Positions 1 through 6,223 of a DNA stretch of 9,165 bases are shown here, one piece after another. The DNA is from Propionibacteriaceae bacterium (GTDB lineage Bacteria > Actinomycetota > Actinomycetes > Propionibacteriales > Propionibacteriaceae): the NCBI GenBank assembly GCA_003451975.1, contig DMIX01000073.1, positions 1 through 9,165 of the forward strand, read 5' to 3'. The position numbers were made by a program, and so were the translations under genes. The notes below the pieces were generated by a model that was not told the origin of the DNA, made no database searches, and was given only the letters and a program-made list of their open reading frames with translations. Positions within the stretch are counted from its first letter, which is position 1. Each line of letters opens with the position of its first letter.

Positions 1-702
1 TTCTGGCTGATCTTGCGCCCGGCATTGAATGCCCTGATCTACGGCATGATCTTCGGCGTGCTGCAGGGCAACAACCGCCCGGCCGAGTACACCGCCTATG
101 TGGTCATCGGTGTGTTCATGTTCAGCTTCTTCTCCGGCTGCTTCGGGCAGGGTGCCAAGGCCATCACCGGAAACCGCGGCCTGGTTCAGTCGTTGTCCTT
201 CCCCCGGCTGTCCTTGCCCCTGGCCACAGTGTTTGAGGAGTTCCTCAGTCTGCTGCTGTCGATGGTGGCGATGTTCGCGATCCTGATCGTGGCCGGCCAC
301 TACCCGACCTGGAAGTGGCTGCTGCTGATCCCGCTGCTGCTGCTCTACAGCATGTTCAACACCGGCATTGCGCTGATCACAGCGCGACTGACCGTTCACT
401 TCCGCGATCTCACTCAGATTCTGCCGGTGATCTCGCGGCTGCTGTTTTACACCTCCGGCGTGCTCTTCGATGTCTCGAAGATCTTCAAGTCTCACCCCTG
501 GGTGATTCAGCTGTACGACTGGCACCCGGTGTATCAGGTCTTGGTCATTGCCCGGTACTCGCTGATGTCCGACAGCGCTACCGAGGTCAATCTCACCTAC
601 AACCCGATGTTTTGGGCGTACCTGAGCGGCTGGGCTGTGGTGGCCCTGGTCGTCGGATTCCTCTTCTTCTGGTCGGCTGAGGAGCGCTATGGACGTGAAT
701 GA
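1..702 (+). CDS. ABC-2 type permease of a polysaccharide/teichoic acid exporter (TagG/Wzm-like), 5' truncated
   Basis: Membrane subunit of an ABC exporter that would pass a lipid-linked cell-envelope polymer across the cytoplasmic membrane. The reading frame is open from base 1, so the true start lies upstream. The TTG at 13 is only the first in-frame start-like codon, and about 30-60 N-terminal residues are probably missing compared with the usual 260-290. About six hydrophobic segments are visible, including YVVIGVFMFSFFSG, FLSLLLSMVAMFAILIVAG, WLLLIPLLLLYSMFNTGIAL and a last helix AYLSGWAVVALVVGFLFFW. The segment TVHFRDLTQILPVISRLLF is the 'HFRDL' region typical of ABC-2 permeases for O-antigen and teichoic acid export. 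The gene overlaps the ATPase gene by 14 bases (689-702), which indicates translational coupling. The family call is firm. The exported polymer is inferred only from the neighbouring TagD-like gene. Confidence 0.9.
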   Translation, partial: FWLILRPALNALIYGMIFGVLQGNNRPAEYTAYVVIGVFMFSFFSGCFGQGAKAITGNRGLVQSLSFPRLSLPLATVFEEFLSLLLSMVAMFAILIVAGHYPTWKWLLLIPLLLLYSMFNTGIALITARLTVHFRDLTQILPVISRLLFYTSGVLFDVSKIFKSHPWVIQLYDWHPVYQVLVIARYSLMSDSATEVNLTYNPMFWAYLSGWAVVALVVGFLFFWSAEERYGRE

Positions 703-1429
703 GCGCAAACCCGTGGTCGTCGTCGACGATGTGCACGTGGAATACAAGGTCTACGCCAGCGGCAAGGCCTTCCGTCCCAATGCCAAGACCCGAGTACGCA
801 AGTCCCGTGGGTTGCGGGTCGTGCACGCCCTTAAAGGGGTGTCCTTCGTTGCCTACGAGAACGAATCGATCGGGGTGATCGGAACCAACGGTTCGGGCAA
901 ATCAACGCTGATGCGAGCCATGGTCGGTCTGACGCCCCCCAGCGCCGGTGGGGTGTATGCCAGCTCGCGTCCGAATCTGTTGGGTGTGGGCGCTGCGTTG
1001 CTCCCGGAGCTCTCGGGAGAGCGAAACATCGTGCTGGGTGGCTTGGCGTTGGGCTTCCATAAGGACGAGATCACCGAGTTGCGCGACCATATCGTGGAGT
1101 TCTCAGAGCTGAAGGACTTCATCGATCTGCCGATGCGCACCTACTCCTCGGGCATGCAAGCCCGGCTGAAGTTCGCGATCGCCGCCTCCAAGCAGCACGA
1201 CATCCTGATCGTGGACGAGGCTCTCAGTGTGGGCGACAAGCGCTTCCGCCAGCGCAGCGAGGATCGCATCCGCGAGATTCGCGACAATGCCGGTACGGTG
1301 TTTCTGGTATCCCACTCGATGGGCTCGATCCGTGACACCTGCGATCGGGTGATCTGGCTCGAAAAGGGTGAACTGGTCATGGACGGCCCCACCGAAGAAG
1401 TGGTCGATACCTACGAGGCGACCAGATAA
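689..1429 (+). CDS. ABC transporter ATP-binding protein of a polysaccharide/teichoic acid exporter (TagH/Wzt-like)
   Basis: Cytoplasmic ATPase that would power the permease encoded just upstream. The 246 residues hold a complete nucleotide-binding domain: Walker A GTNGSGKST (65-73), signature SSGMQ (153-157), Walker B DILIVDE (171-177) and H-loop His209 in LVSHS. The signature begins SSGM rather than LSGG, as is typical of the TagH/Wzt/KpsT branch. An N-terminal extension of about 45 residues precedes the domain. There is no long C-terminal carbohydrate-recognition domain as in some Wzt proteins, nor the extra C-terminal region of Bacillus TagH, so this is the short form. The ATG at 689 follows GAGGAG (679-684) and lies inside the permease gene. 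The next gene begins 30 bases after the stop (or 9 bases, with the alternative start). Family confidence is very high; the substrate is inferred. Confidence 0.94.
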   Translation: MDVNERKPVVVVDDVHVEYKVYASGKAFRPNAKTRVRKSRGLRVVHALKGVSFVAYENESIGVIGTNGSGKSTLMRAMVGLTPPSAGGVYASSRPNLLGVGAALLPELSGERNIVLGGLALGFHKDEITELRDHIVEFSELKDFIDLPMRTYSSGMQARLKFAIAASKQHDILIVDEALSVGDKRFRQRSEDRIREIRDNAGTVFLVSHSMGSIRDTCDRVIWLEKGELVMDGPTEEVVDTYEATR

Positions 1430-1459
1430 AGAGAGTCGGTGCGACGTGGCAGGCATCTC

Positions 1460-2827
1460 GTGACCACCAAGGTCATCACCTATGGCACCTTCGACATGTT
1501 TCACGAAGGCCACCGGCGCCTGCTGGAGCGGGCGCGTGAACTGGGCGATTATCTGATCGTCGCGGTCACCAGCGAGGTCTACGACGCCACTCGAGGCAAG
1601 CTCAACGTCCAAGAGGGGCTCAGCCAGCGGCTGGAAGGGGTGCGTCGCAGCGGGCTGGCCGACGAGATCATCGTCGAGGAGTATGAGGGTCAGAAGCTCC
1701 ACGACATCCAAAGCCGTGAGATCGACGTGTTCGTGATCGGTTCGGATTGGGTCGGCAAATTCGACTATCTGTCGCCCTACTGCCGGGTGGTGTATTTGGA
1801 CCGGACCAAAGGCATCTCCAGTACCGATCTGCGGGCGCAGCGCAACGGGGTGATCCGCCTCGGTGTGGTCGGATCGGGACGCATCGCCGCCCGCTTCGTG
1901 CCGGAAAGCCGCTTTGTGAGCGGGGTGAGCGTCGACGCGGTCTACAGTCCGACGCCAGCCCATGCTCAGTCCTTTGCCGACAAGCATGAGTTGGCCACTG
2001 CCGCCGCCAGCGTCAATGAACTTCTCGACCAGGTTGATGCGGTCTATCTGGCCACCCCGCACGGCACTCATGCCGACTACGCCCGCCAGGCCATCGCCGC
2101 CGGCAAGCACGTCCTGTGTGAGAAGCCGCTGACTCTCAGCGCTACCGAGACCGCAGAACTATATGCACTGGCGGCGAGCGCCGGCGTGGTGTTGTTGGAG
2201 GGCATCAAGACCGCCTATGCGCCGGGCTTTCGTCGCATGTTGGCCGTCGCCCAAAGCGGCACCATCGGCCAGGTGGTCTCGATCGAGGCGACCTTCACCA
2301 AGTTGGTGCCGACCGGCCGCGAGCAGCAAGCCCCTGAAGGTGGCGCGATCTCGGAGTTGGCCAGCTACGTGCTGCTGCCGGCAGTGAAGATCTTCGGCGT
2401 CGAGGCTGACGAGGTGCGCGCCACCTCGTTCAAGGGTGACCGCGATGCTGTGGAACAGTTCTCCAGCATCGAGGTCTGCTACCCCGGCGGGATGTGTACT
2501 GGGCGGGTCGGGATCGGAGTCAAAGCCGAGGGTGAGTTGATCATCGGCGGCACCGAGGGCTACCTGTACGTGCCGGCACCGTGGTGGCTGACCGACTACT
2601 TCGAGATCCGCTACGAGAACCCCGGTCTGCGGGAGCGCCGCTACGTCGACTTCGCCGGCGACGGGCTGCGCTACGAGATCGCCGAATTCGCCTCAGTGAT
2701 CCGAGCCGGTGCGCAGACCAGCTACATGCTGCGTCCGGAGGAATCGGTCGCGTTGGCCGGGCTCATCGAGCAAGCCCGCGCACGGCAGCGCTTCCTGGGC
2801 GCCGAAGGCATGCGAGGCCTGGGGTGA
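1460..2827 (+). CDS. Fusion: TagD-like glycerol-3-phosphate cytidylyltransferase + Gfo/Idh/MocA oxidoreductase
   Basis: Two-domain protein of 455 residues. Residues 1-125 match the TagD group: the start KVITYGTFDMFHEGH contains the nucleotidyltransferase HxGH motif (HEGH, 15-18), SDWVGKFDYL (95-104) resembles the TagD 'DDWEGKFDFL' stretch, and GISSTDLR (118-125) corresponds to the 'ISTT' nucleotide-binding motif. This half should form CDP-glycerol, or another CDP-polyol, from CTP and a polyol phosphate. Residues from about 132 form an NAD(P)-dependent Gfo/Idh/MocA oxidoreductase, with Rossmann motif GVVGSGRIA (135-143), catalytic-type EKP (221-223) and GGAISELASY (about 294-303) in the substrate region. 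The junction has almost no linker. I chose GTG 1460 because TagD proteins start right at this point and GGCAGG (1448-1453) lies 6 bases upstream. GTG 1439, after AAAGAGAG, would add 7 residues. The gene overlaps the next by 4 bases. The substrate of the oxidoreductase half is unknown. Confidence 0.88.
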   Translation: MTTKVITYGTFDMFHEGHRRLLERARELGDYLIVAVTSEVYDATRGKLNVQEGLSQRLEGVRRSGLADEIIVEEYEGQKLHDIQSREIDVFVIGSDWVGKFDYLSPYCRVVYLDRTKGISSTDLRAQRNGVIRLGVVGSGRIAARFVPESRFVSGVSVDAVYSPTPAHAQSFADKHELATAAASVNELLDQVDAVYLATPHGTHADYARQAIAAGKHVLCEKPLTLSATETAELYALAASAGVVLLEGIKTAYAPGFRRMLAVAQSGTIGQVVSIEATFTKLVPTGREQQAPEGGAISELASYVLLPAVKIFGVEADEVRATSFKGDRDAVEQFSSIEVCYPGGMCTGRVGIGVKAEGELIIGGTEGYLYVPAPWWLTDYFEIRYENPGLRERRYVDFAGDGLRYEIAEFASVIRAGAQTSYMLRPEESVALAGLIEQARARQRFLGAEGMRGLG

Positions 2828-3447
2828 GATCGCTCGCTCGGGTCGCGTTCGCAGCGACAGCACTGGCGGGACTGGGCATTGCCGGGATCTCTGCCGCGGT
2901 GCACGTGATCGCCGCAGAACGCATCGTCGACATCGACACGGTGCCGAGCACGCCGGTGGCTCTGGTGTTGGGAGCACAGGTGCTTCCCGATCTAGTGCCG
3001 TCGGCCGCGTTGCAGGGGCGCTTGGACGTCGCCGCGCAGCTCTACGCCCGCGGTTTGGTGGAGCGGCTGCTCGTCTCCGGTGACGGGCGCTCCCGGTTCT
3101 ACGACGAGACAGCCACGATGGTCGCCTATTTGGAGCGGCGCGGTGTTCCGTCCGATCACATCGATGTGGACCCGTTGGGTTTGGATACCTTCACTTCCTG
3201 TCGTCGTGCCCGCGACGAGTTCGGTGTGCAAAGCCTGACGGTGGTGACTCAGGGCTATCACCTGCCGCGCGCCCTGACCGCCTGTGCCGCCTTGGATCTG
3301 GACGCCTGGGGTGTGGGTGACCTGTCGCTGCGGCATTCGCCGGGGCGCTGGTTGCGGGGCTGGAGCCGTGAGCTGGTGGCCAATCTCAAATTGGTCCGCG
3401 ACATCCTTGGTCAGCAGCAGTCCGAGGCCGATCATCGCCTGGAATGA
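2824..3447 (+). CDS. SanA/ElyC/YdcF family (DUF218) membrane-anchored protein
   Basis: A 207-residue protein with one N-terminal hydrophobic segment (about residues 6-30, VAFAATALAGLGIAGISAAV) acting as an anchor or uncleaved signal, followed by a DUF218 domain outside the membrane. Family landmarks are VALVLGAQV (45-53), RLDVAAQLY (66-74), LLVSGDG (82-88), YDE (93-95), DPLGLDTFTSCRRA (116-129) and VVTQGYHLPRAL (140-151). SanA and ElyC relatives are linked to envelope integrity and peptidoglycan or undecaprenyl-carrier metabolism, but the exact biochemical activity is not settled. The start GTG 2824 shares the bases GTGA with the stop of the fusion gene, a classical coupling arrangement. The open frame extends further upstream (to 2581), but that part is only the other frame of the fusion gene. 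Its place behind the exporter genes fits a role in wall polymer assembly. The family call is firm; the function is open. Confidence 0.87.
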   Translation: MRSLARVAFAATALAGLGIAGISAAVHVIAAERIVDIDTVPSTPVALVLGAQVLPDLVPSAALQGRLDVAAQLYARGLVERLLVSGDGRSRFYDETATMVAYLERRGVPSDHIDVDPLGLDTFTSCRRARDEFGVQSLTVVTQGYHLPRALTACAALDLDAWGVGDLSLRHSPGRWLRGWSRELVANLKLVRDILGQQQSEADHRLE

Positions 3448-3456
3448 CCAGTACGT

Positions 3457-3483
3457 GGCTGCCATCGGTGGTCTGGCACAGCC
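3457..3483 (+). terminator. Possible terminator hairpin after the surface-polymer operon
   Basis: GGC-TGCCA pairs with TGGCA-CA-GCC (8 pairs, 2-base bulge, 9-base loop), starting 10 bases after the stop of the SanA-like gene. No run of T follows (CTTCGG instead), so it is not a canonical intrinsic terminator. It may be an imperfect terminator or an RNA 3'-end stabiliser. Confidence 0.3.
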
Positions 3484-3583
3484 CTTCGGCCGAGTTCACA
3501 TGGGTACCGACCGCAGCCCACCAGGAGCGGTCTGGACCCGTAGCCCCACTCACGAGACCGACTGCTCGCTGAGTGAGTCTCTA

Positions 3584-3625
3584 GGTGCTGCATCGTCCAC
3601 CGACTATGGGGGAGGATGTAGCACC
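3584..3625. repeat. Long imperfect inverted repeat (14 paired positions)
   Basis: GGTGCTGCATCGTCC (3584-3598) pairs with GGAGGATGTAGCACC (3611-3625), with one G-U pair and one G/G mismatch. The 12-base loop between them can close further by two C-G pairs. This is far longer than the other hairpins around it. It lies mid-gap, about 190 bases before argS, and no T run follows, so it could be a structured RNA element, a bidirectional terminator or a REP-like sequence. Confidence 0.55.
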
Positions 3626-3749
3626 TTGCACCGTGAGCACCGTGGTGGTGGGCGCCTTCCTCACGGGGTCGGGTGACGGTGCGTGATGCCGCTGGGCTGC
3701 ACCAAGTCGGTTGAGAGCCCCCTTCGCCGCGAAGTGGCGCCGCCTGAAT

Positions 3750-3785
3750 CCGTCGGTTGAGCCGACGGTCGCCGTCGGGTATCAC
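3750..3785 (+). promoter_or_regulatory. Candidate argS promoter overlapped by a triple inverted repeat
   Basis: TTGAGC (3757-3762) and TATCAC (3780-3785) are 17 bases apart and could be -35 and -10 boxes, which would put the transcript start about 20 bases before ATG 3812. Three 7-mers overlap them: CCGTCGG (3750-3756), CCGACGG (3762-3768) and CCGTCGG (3772-3778). The middle copy is complementary to both others, so it could form a repressor site over the promoter, or two mutually exclusive hairpins if transcription starts further upstream. The -10 match is weak. Confidence 0.35.
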
Positions 3786-3796
3786 GCCGGCGACGT

Positions 3797-3802
3797 GGGA
3801 GA
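3797..3802 (+). promoter_or_regulatory. argS: Ribosome binding site that fixes the argS start
   Basis: GGGAGA lies 9 bases before ATG 3812 but directly abuts the in-frame ATG at 3803. The spacing favours 3812, which removes three residues from the longest possible frame. Confidence 0.65.
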
Positions 3803-3811
3803 ATGCCACCT

Positions 3812-5446
3812 ATGTTGTCTTTGCCCACCCTGTTGAGTAGCCGGATCGCTGAGGTCGCTGGTGTCGATCCCGAACTGCGTCCGGCGACGCGACCCCAATT
3901 CGGTCATTTTCAGACCAATGTCGCGCTGCGCCTGGCGAATGCTGCCGGACGCCCGCCGCGCGAGGTCGCTGCCGAGTTGGTCGCCGCACTCGATCTGACG
4001 GAGGTCTGCGAACCGCTGGAGATCGCTGGACCGGGCTTCATCAACCTGCGGATCCGCGCCGAGGTACTGGCCAGGGTCGCCTCCGAGGTGCTCGCCGACG
4101 CCGCCCACGGGATTGCCGCCGCCACCCGACCGCGCACCGTCGTGGTGGATTACTCCTCTCCCAATGTCGCCAAGCAGATGCACGTCGGGCACCTGCGTTC
4201 GACGATCATCGGTGACTGCTTCACTCGGGTGCTACGCGCCCAGGGTCACACCGTCATTCCGCAGAACCACATCGGCGACTGGGGTCGACAGTTCGGCATG
4301 CTCGTCGAGCAGATCCTGGATGAAGGATTGGATGTCGCAGCGCTCGACCTGGCTGGTGCCGAAGAGTTGTACCAGCGCGCCAACACCCACCTGAAGGAAT
4401 CCGAGGAGTTCGCCGACCGGGCCCGGGCGCGTGTGGTGAAGCTGCAGTCGGGAGATCCGCAGACCATCGGCCTCTGGCACCAACTGATCGAGGTGTCGCT
4501 GGCCGGCTTCAATGCCACCTATCGACGCATGCACATCCTGCTCACCGATGCCGACCTGGCCGGGGAATCGATCTACAACGACGATCTGCCGGTGGTGGCA
4601 GCCGATCTGGAGGACCGCGGCATCGCCCGAGTCGATGAAGGTGCGTTGGCGGTCTTCGTCGAGGGCCAGGAGACGCCGGCGATCATTCGCAATGCCCAAG
4701 GCGGCTACGGCTACACCTGTACCGATTTGGCCGCGATCCGCTACCGCGTCGGGGTGCTGCACGCCGACCGGCTGATCTATGTGGTGGGAACCCCGCAGGA
4801 GTTCCATTTCCACCAGCTCTTCACCGTGGCGCGGTTGGCCGGATACCTTCCCGACGCCGTGCAGGCGGAGTTCGTGGGCTTTGGTCAGGTGCTGGGCGCT
4901 GACGGCAAGAAGTTCTCCACCCGGGAAGGCACGGCGGTCACGCTGAACTCGCTGTTGGACGCCGCCGATGAGCTGGCGGCTCCGCAGATCGCTTTGGCGG
5001 CGATCAAGTATGCCGATCTGTCCAGTGGTCTGCAGAAGGATTACGCCTTCGACATCGACCGGATGGTAGCCACCACCGGCGATACCGGCCCCTATCTGCA
5101 GTACGCCCATGCCCGGGTGAATCAGATCCTGCGCAAGGCCGACGCCGAGGGCATCGACTACGCCACTATCACGGTGCTGAATGAGCCTGCCGAACAACAG
5201 CTCGCACTGCTGCTGAGCCGCTTCGGCGAGACGGTCGCGGAGGTGGCGCAGACCCTGCAGCCGCATCGATTGTGCGGCTACCTGTACGAACTCGCCACCG
5301 CGCTCAGCTCGTTCTACGAGCAGTGCCCAGTGTTGAAGAGCGAGGGTGAGGTGCGATCGTCGCGGTTGGCCCTGTGCGATGCCACCAAGCAGGTCTTGGC
5401 CGCCGGGCTGGATCTGCTCGGCATTGAAGCACCGCAGCGGATGTGA
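3812..5446 (+). CDS. argS: Arginyl-tRNA synthetase (ArgRS)
   Basis: Class I aminoacyl-tRNA synthetase that charges tRNA-Arg with arginine using ATP (EC 6.1.1.19), acting in the cytoplasm. The 544 residues are near the usual bacterial length of 550-580. The N-terminal Add1-type domain includes FGHFQTNVALRLA (30-42) and GPGFINLRI (73-81). The HIGH motif is HVGH (124-127) within SPNVAKQMHVGHLRSTIIGD. The KMSKS-type loop appears as GKKFSTREG (365-373). The C-terminal anticodon-binding domain includes QYAHARVNQIL (430-440) and ends in the family-typical ...LLGIEAPQRM. It stands alone, with large gaps on both sides, so it probably has its own transcript. In many actinobacteria argS precedes lysA and hom; here a pilin operon follows. 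Nothing in the protein looks defective. Confidence 0.97.
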   Translation: MLSLPTLLSSRIAEVAGVDPELRPATRPQFGHFQTNVALRLANAAGRPPREVAAELVAALDLTEVCEPLEIAGPGFINLRIRAEVLARVASEVLADAAHGIAAATRPRTVVVDYSSPNVAKQMHVGHLRSTIIGDCFTRVLRAQGHTVIPQNHIGDWGRQFGMLVEQILDEGLDVAALDLAGAEELYQRANTHLKESEEFADRARARVVKLQSGDPQTIGLWHQLIEVSLAGFNATYRRMHILLTDADLAGESIYNDDLPVVAADLEDRGIARVDEGALAVFVEGQETPAIIRNAQGGYGYTCTDLAAIRYRVGVLHADRLIYVVGTPQEFHFHQLFTVARLAGYLPDAVQAEFVGFGQVLGADGKKFSTREGTAVTLNSLLDAADELAAPQIALAAIKYADLSSGLQKDYAFDIDRMVATTGDTGPYLQYAHARVNQILRKADAEGIDYATITVLNEPAEQQLALLLSRFGETVAEVAQTLQPHRLCGYLYELATALSSFYEQCPVLKSEGEVRSSRLALCDATKQVLAAGLDLLGIEAPQRM

Positions 5447-5473
5447 TCCCAGGCAATCGCCGGTGTCCGAGGC

Positions 5474-5534
5474 GCCGGTGCGTCCGGCCTGCCTCGGGGC
5501 CGAGCCCCGCTTTGAGCCGCCCGACCGGCGTCGG
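5474..5534 (+). terminator. Cluster of GC-rich hairpins after argS, probable terminator region
   Basis: Three compact hairpins follow the argS stop: GCCGG-TGCGT-CCGGC (5474-5488), CGGGGC-CGA-GCCCCG (5495-5509, then CTTTGAG) and CCGAC-CGGC-GTCGG (5521-5534). The middle one, with a short T run, is the best terminator candidate. None has a full U tract, as is common in GC-rich genomes. CGCCGGTG is also directly repeated at 5458-5465 and 5473-5480. Confidence 0.4.
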
Positions 5535-5578
5535 TGTCGTGATGCTCCACATTGTGTCCGGTGTTCACGGAAAAACCG

Positions 5579-5668
5579 GTCACTCTTTCGGGTGACGGAA
5601 ATAGAAATACGAAGTCCCCTTATGGGTGACAAAAGACGTTCGTGCATTGTTTGTCCCCCGTACGGGGG
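5579..5668. repeat. Array of three similar tetraloop inverted repeats
   Basis: GTCACTC-TTTC-GGGTGAC (5579-5596), GTCCCC-TTAT-GGGTGAC (5614-5630, one bulged T) and CCCCC-GTAC-GGGGG (5655-5668, inside GTCCCCCGTACGGGGGA). Their centres are about 35 and 39 bases apart, with A-rich linkers. The first two share GGGTGAC in the right arm. They could be tandem protein-binding sites or RNA hairpins in the pilin leader. Confidence 0.5.
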
Positions 5669-5839
5669 AATCTGGACGGCGCTTCTAAACCGGTTTGGCT
5701 AGGTGTGATGCATAGGTTGAGGGTTTTTTGCGAATCCTCGCCGATTTCTACAGTTTTGTACTAATCTGTCTGTGGGGTCGGGTGGATCCATCGAAGCAAC
5801 CACTCGGGTTCTTATCCGGCTCATTGAAAACTCGCTTAT

Positions 5840-5844
5840 GGAGG
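5840..5844 (+). promoter_or_regulatory. Strong ribosome binding site of the major pilin
   Basis: GGAGG followed by AAACA places the start at ATG 5850. The frame is open upstream to a GTG at 5772 and an ATG at 5838, but only 5850 has proper spacing and gives a normal pilin leader. This is the best Shine-Dalgarno match in the window, which suits an abundant pilin. Confidence 0.8.
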
Positions 5845-5849
5845 AAACA

Positions 5850-6215
5850 ATGAACATCTTCAGCCGGAAACTGCAAGACCTGCGGCAGCGCCGCGACGAG
5901 GCCGAGGCAGGCTTCTCGCTCATCGAGCTGATCGTCGTGGTCGCCATCTTGGGCATCCTGGTGGCCATCGCCATCCCGGTGTTCGGCAACATTCAGGCCA
6001 CCGCGCAGACGAACGCTGTGGCGGCTGTGGCCGCCAACGGCGCGACGCAGGCCACCGCTCAGTTGGCCAACGGCGAGACGCCCACCTTGATCGTCCCCGG
6101 TGACACCAGCATCACGGTCGCCTGGGAGGGCGGCACGGCGCCGGCCACCGTTGGCGACGTCTGCGTCTCCGCAACCGGCTGGGGCAACACCGTCACCTCC
6201 GGCCCGGGCTGCTGA
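5850..6215 (+). CDS. Type IV pilin, short major-pilin type
   Basis: Prepilin of 121 residues. A hydrophilic leader of 21 residues, rich in Arg/Asp/Glu (DLRQRRDEAEAG), ends at the prepilin peptidase site G21/F22. FSLIELIVVVAILGILVAIAIP follows, with the key Glu at +5 (E26) and helix-bending prolines, so the mature protein would start with an N-methylated Phe and assemble into a fibre. The mature chain is only 100 residues, short for a type IVa pilin. It is Ala/Gly-rich and ends with Cys105 and Cys121 as the very last residue, a likely disulfide that closes a C-terminal loop. The phenylalanine +1, the strong ribosome binding site and first position in the operon make it the likely main subunit. 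A T2SS-like pseudopilin is possible, but no secretion genes are in view. A perfect hairpin follows the stop. Confidence 0.92.
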   Translation: MNIFSRKLQDLRQRRDEAEAGFSLIELIVVVAILGILVAIAIPVFGNIQATAQTNAVAAVAANGATQATAQLANGETPTLIVPGDTSITVAWEGGTAPATVGDVCVSATGWGNTVTSGPGC

Positions 6216-6223
6216 TCCCACAT

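Larger units (their letters stand above)
3448..3811. other. 364-base gene-free, hairpin-rich region upstream of argS
   Basis: I see no convincing gene here on either strand and no tRNA. The region holds many short inverted repeats: 3457-3483, 3547-3575 (CACTCA-CGAG pairing with CTCG-C-TGAGTG), 3584-3625, 3631-3637 with 3660-3666 (CCGTGAG/CTCACGG), 3675-3708 (GAC-GGTGC with GCACC-AA-GTC), 3722-3734 (CTTCG-CCG-CGAAG) and the triple repeat at 3750-3778. The 10-mer GTCGGTTGAG occurs twice, at 3706-3715 and 3752-3761. It probably holds the end of the upstream transcript and the argS promoter or leader. A separate structured RNA is possible but unproven. Confidence 0.6.
5535..5849 (+). promoter_or_regulatory. 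Long AT-richer leader/promoter region of the pilin operon
   Basis: This 315-base stretch is visibly richer in A and T than its surroundings and has no supported gene. It contains three similar tetraloop hairpins (5579-5668), the palindrome AAACCGGTTT (5687-5696; AAACCGGT also at 5573-5580), a hairpin GAGGGTT/AATCCTC (5719-5739) and a stem CGGGTGG/CCACTCG (5779-5806, 14-base loop). I find no convincing -35/-10 pair; TTGCGA (5728) with TACAGT (5749) has too short a spacer. The promoter of the pilin operon should lie here. I recognise no known riboswitch. Confidence 0.5.

Noticed and set aside
1103..2110. 335-codon open frame on the minus strand
   Set aside because: It lies fully opposite the ATPase and fusion genes, whose motifs are clear. 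Its product is low-complexity with no recognisable domain, as expected for an antisense frame in GC-rich DNA.
3432..3809. Minus-strand frame filling the gap before argS
   Set aside because: The 125-residue product is Arg/His/Gly-rich without domains, no ribosome binding site was seen, and it runs through the hairpins.
3448..3811. tRNA, SRP RNA or T-box leader in the gap
   Set aside because: No TTCRANNC-type T-loop with acceptor pairing, no GGAAGGAAGCAGC SRP core, and no T-box TGGNACCGCG-like sequence is present.
4232..5647. 471-codon open frame on the minus strand
   Set aside because: It is antisense to argS, which has complete synthetase motifs. The minus product shows no family features.
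5346..5702. Plus-strand frame extending beyond argS into the leader
   Set aside because: It begins inside argS in another frame, and its product has no family signature and no start signal.
5719..5739. T run TTTTTT at 5724-5729 as an intrinsic terminator
   Set aside because: No stable stem directly precedes the T run. The T's lie within the loop side of a weak hairpin instead.
5535..5849. Cyclic-di-GMP or other known riboswitch before the pilin gene
   Set aside because: I looked for GEMM-I core segments such as CAGGGCAAAC and GACGCAAAGCC and did not find them. The hairpins present do not match any motif I know.
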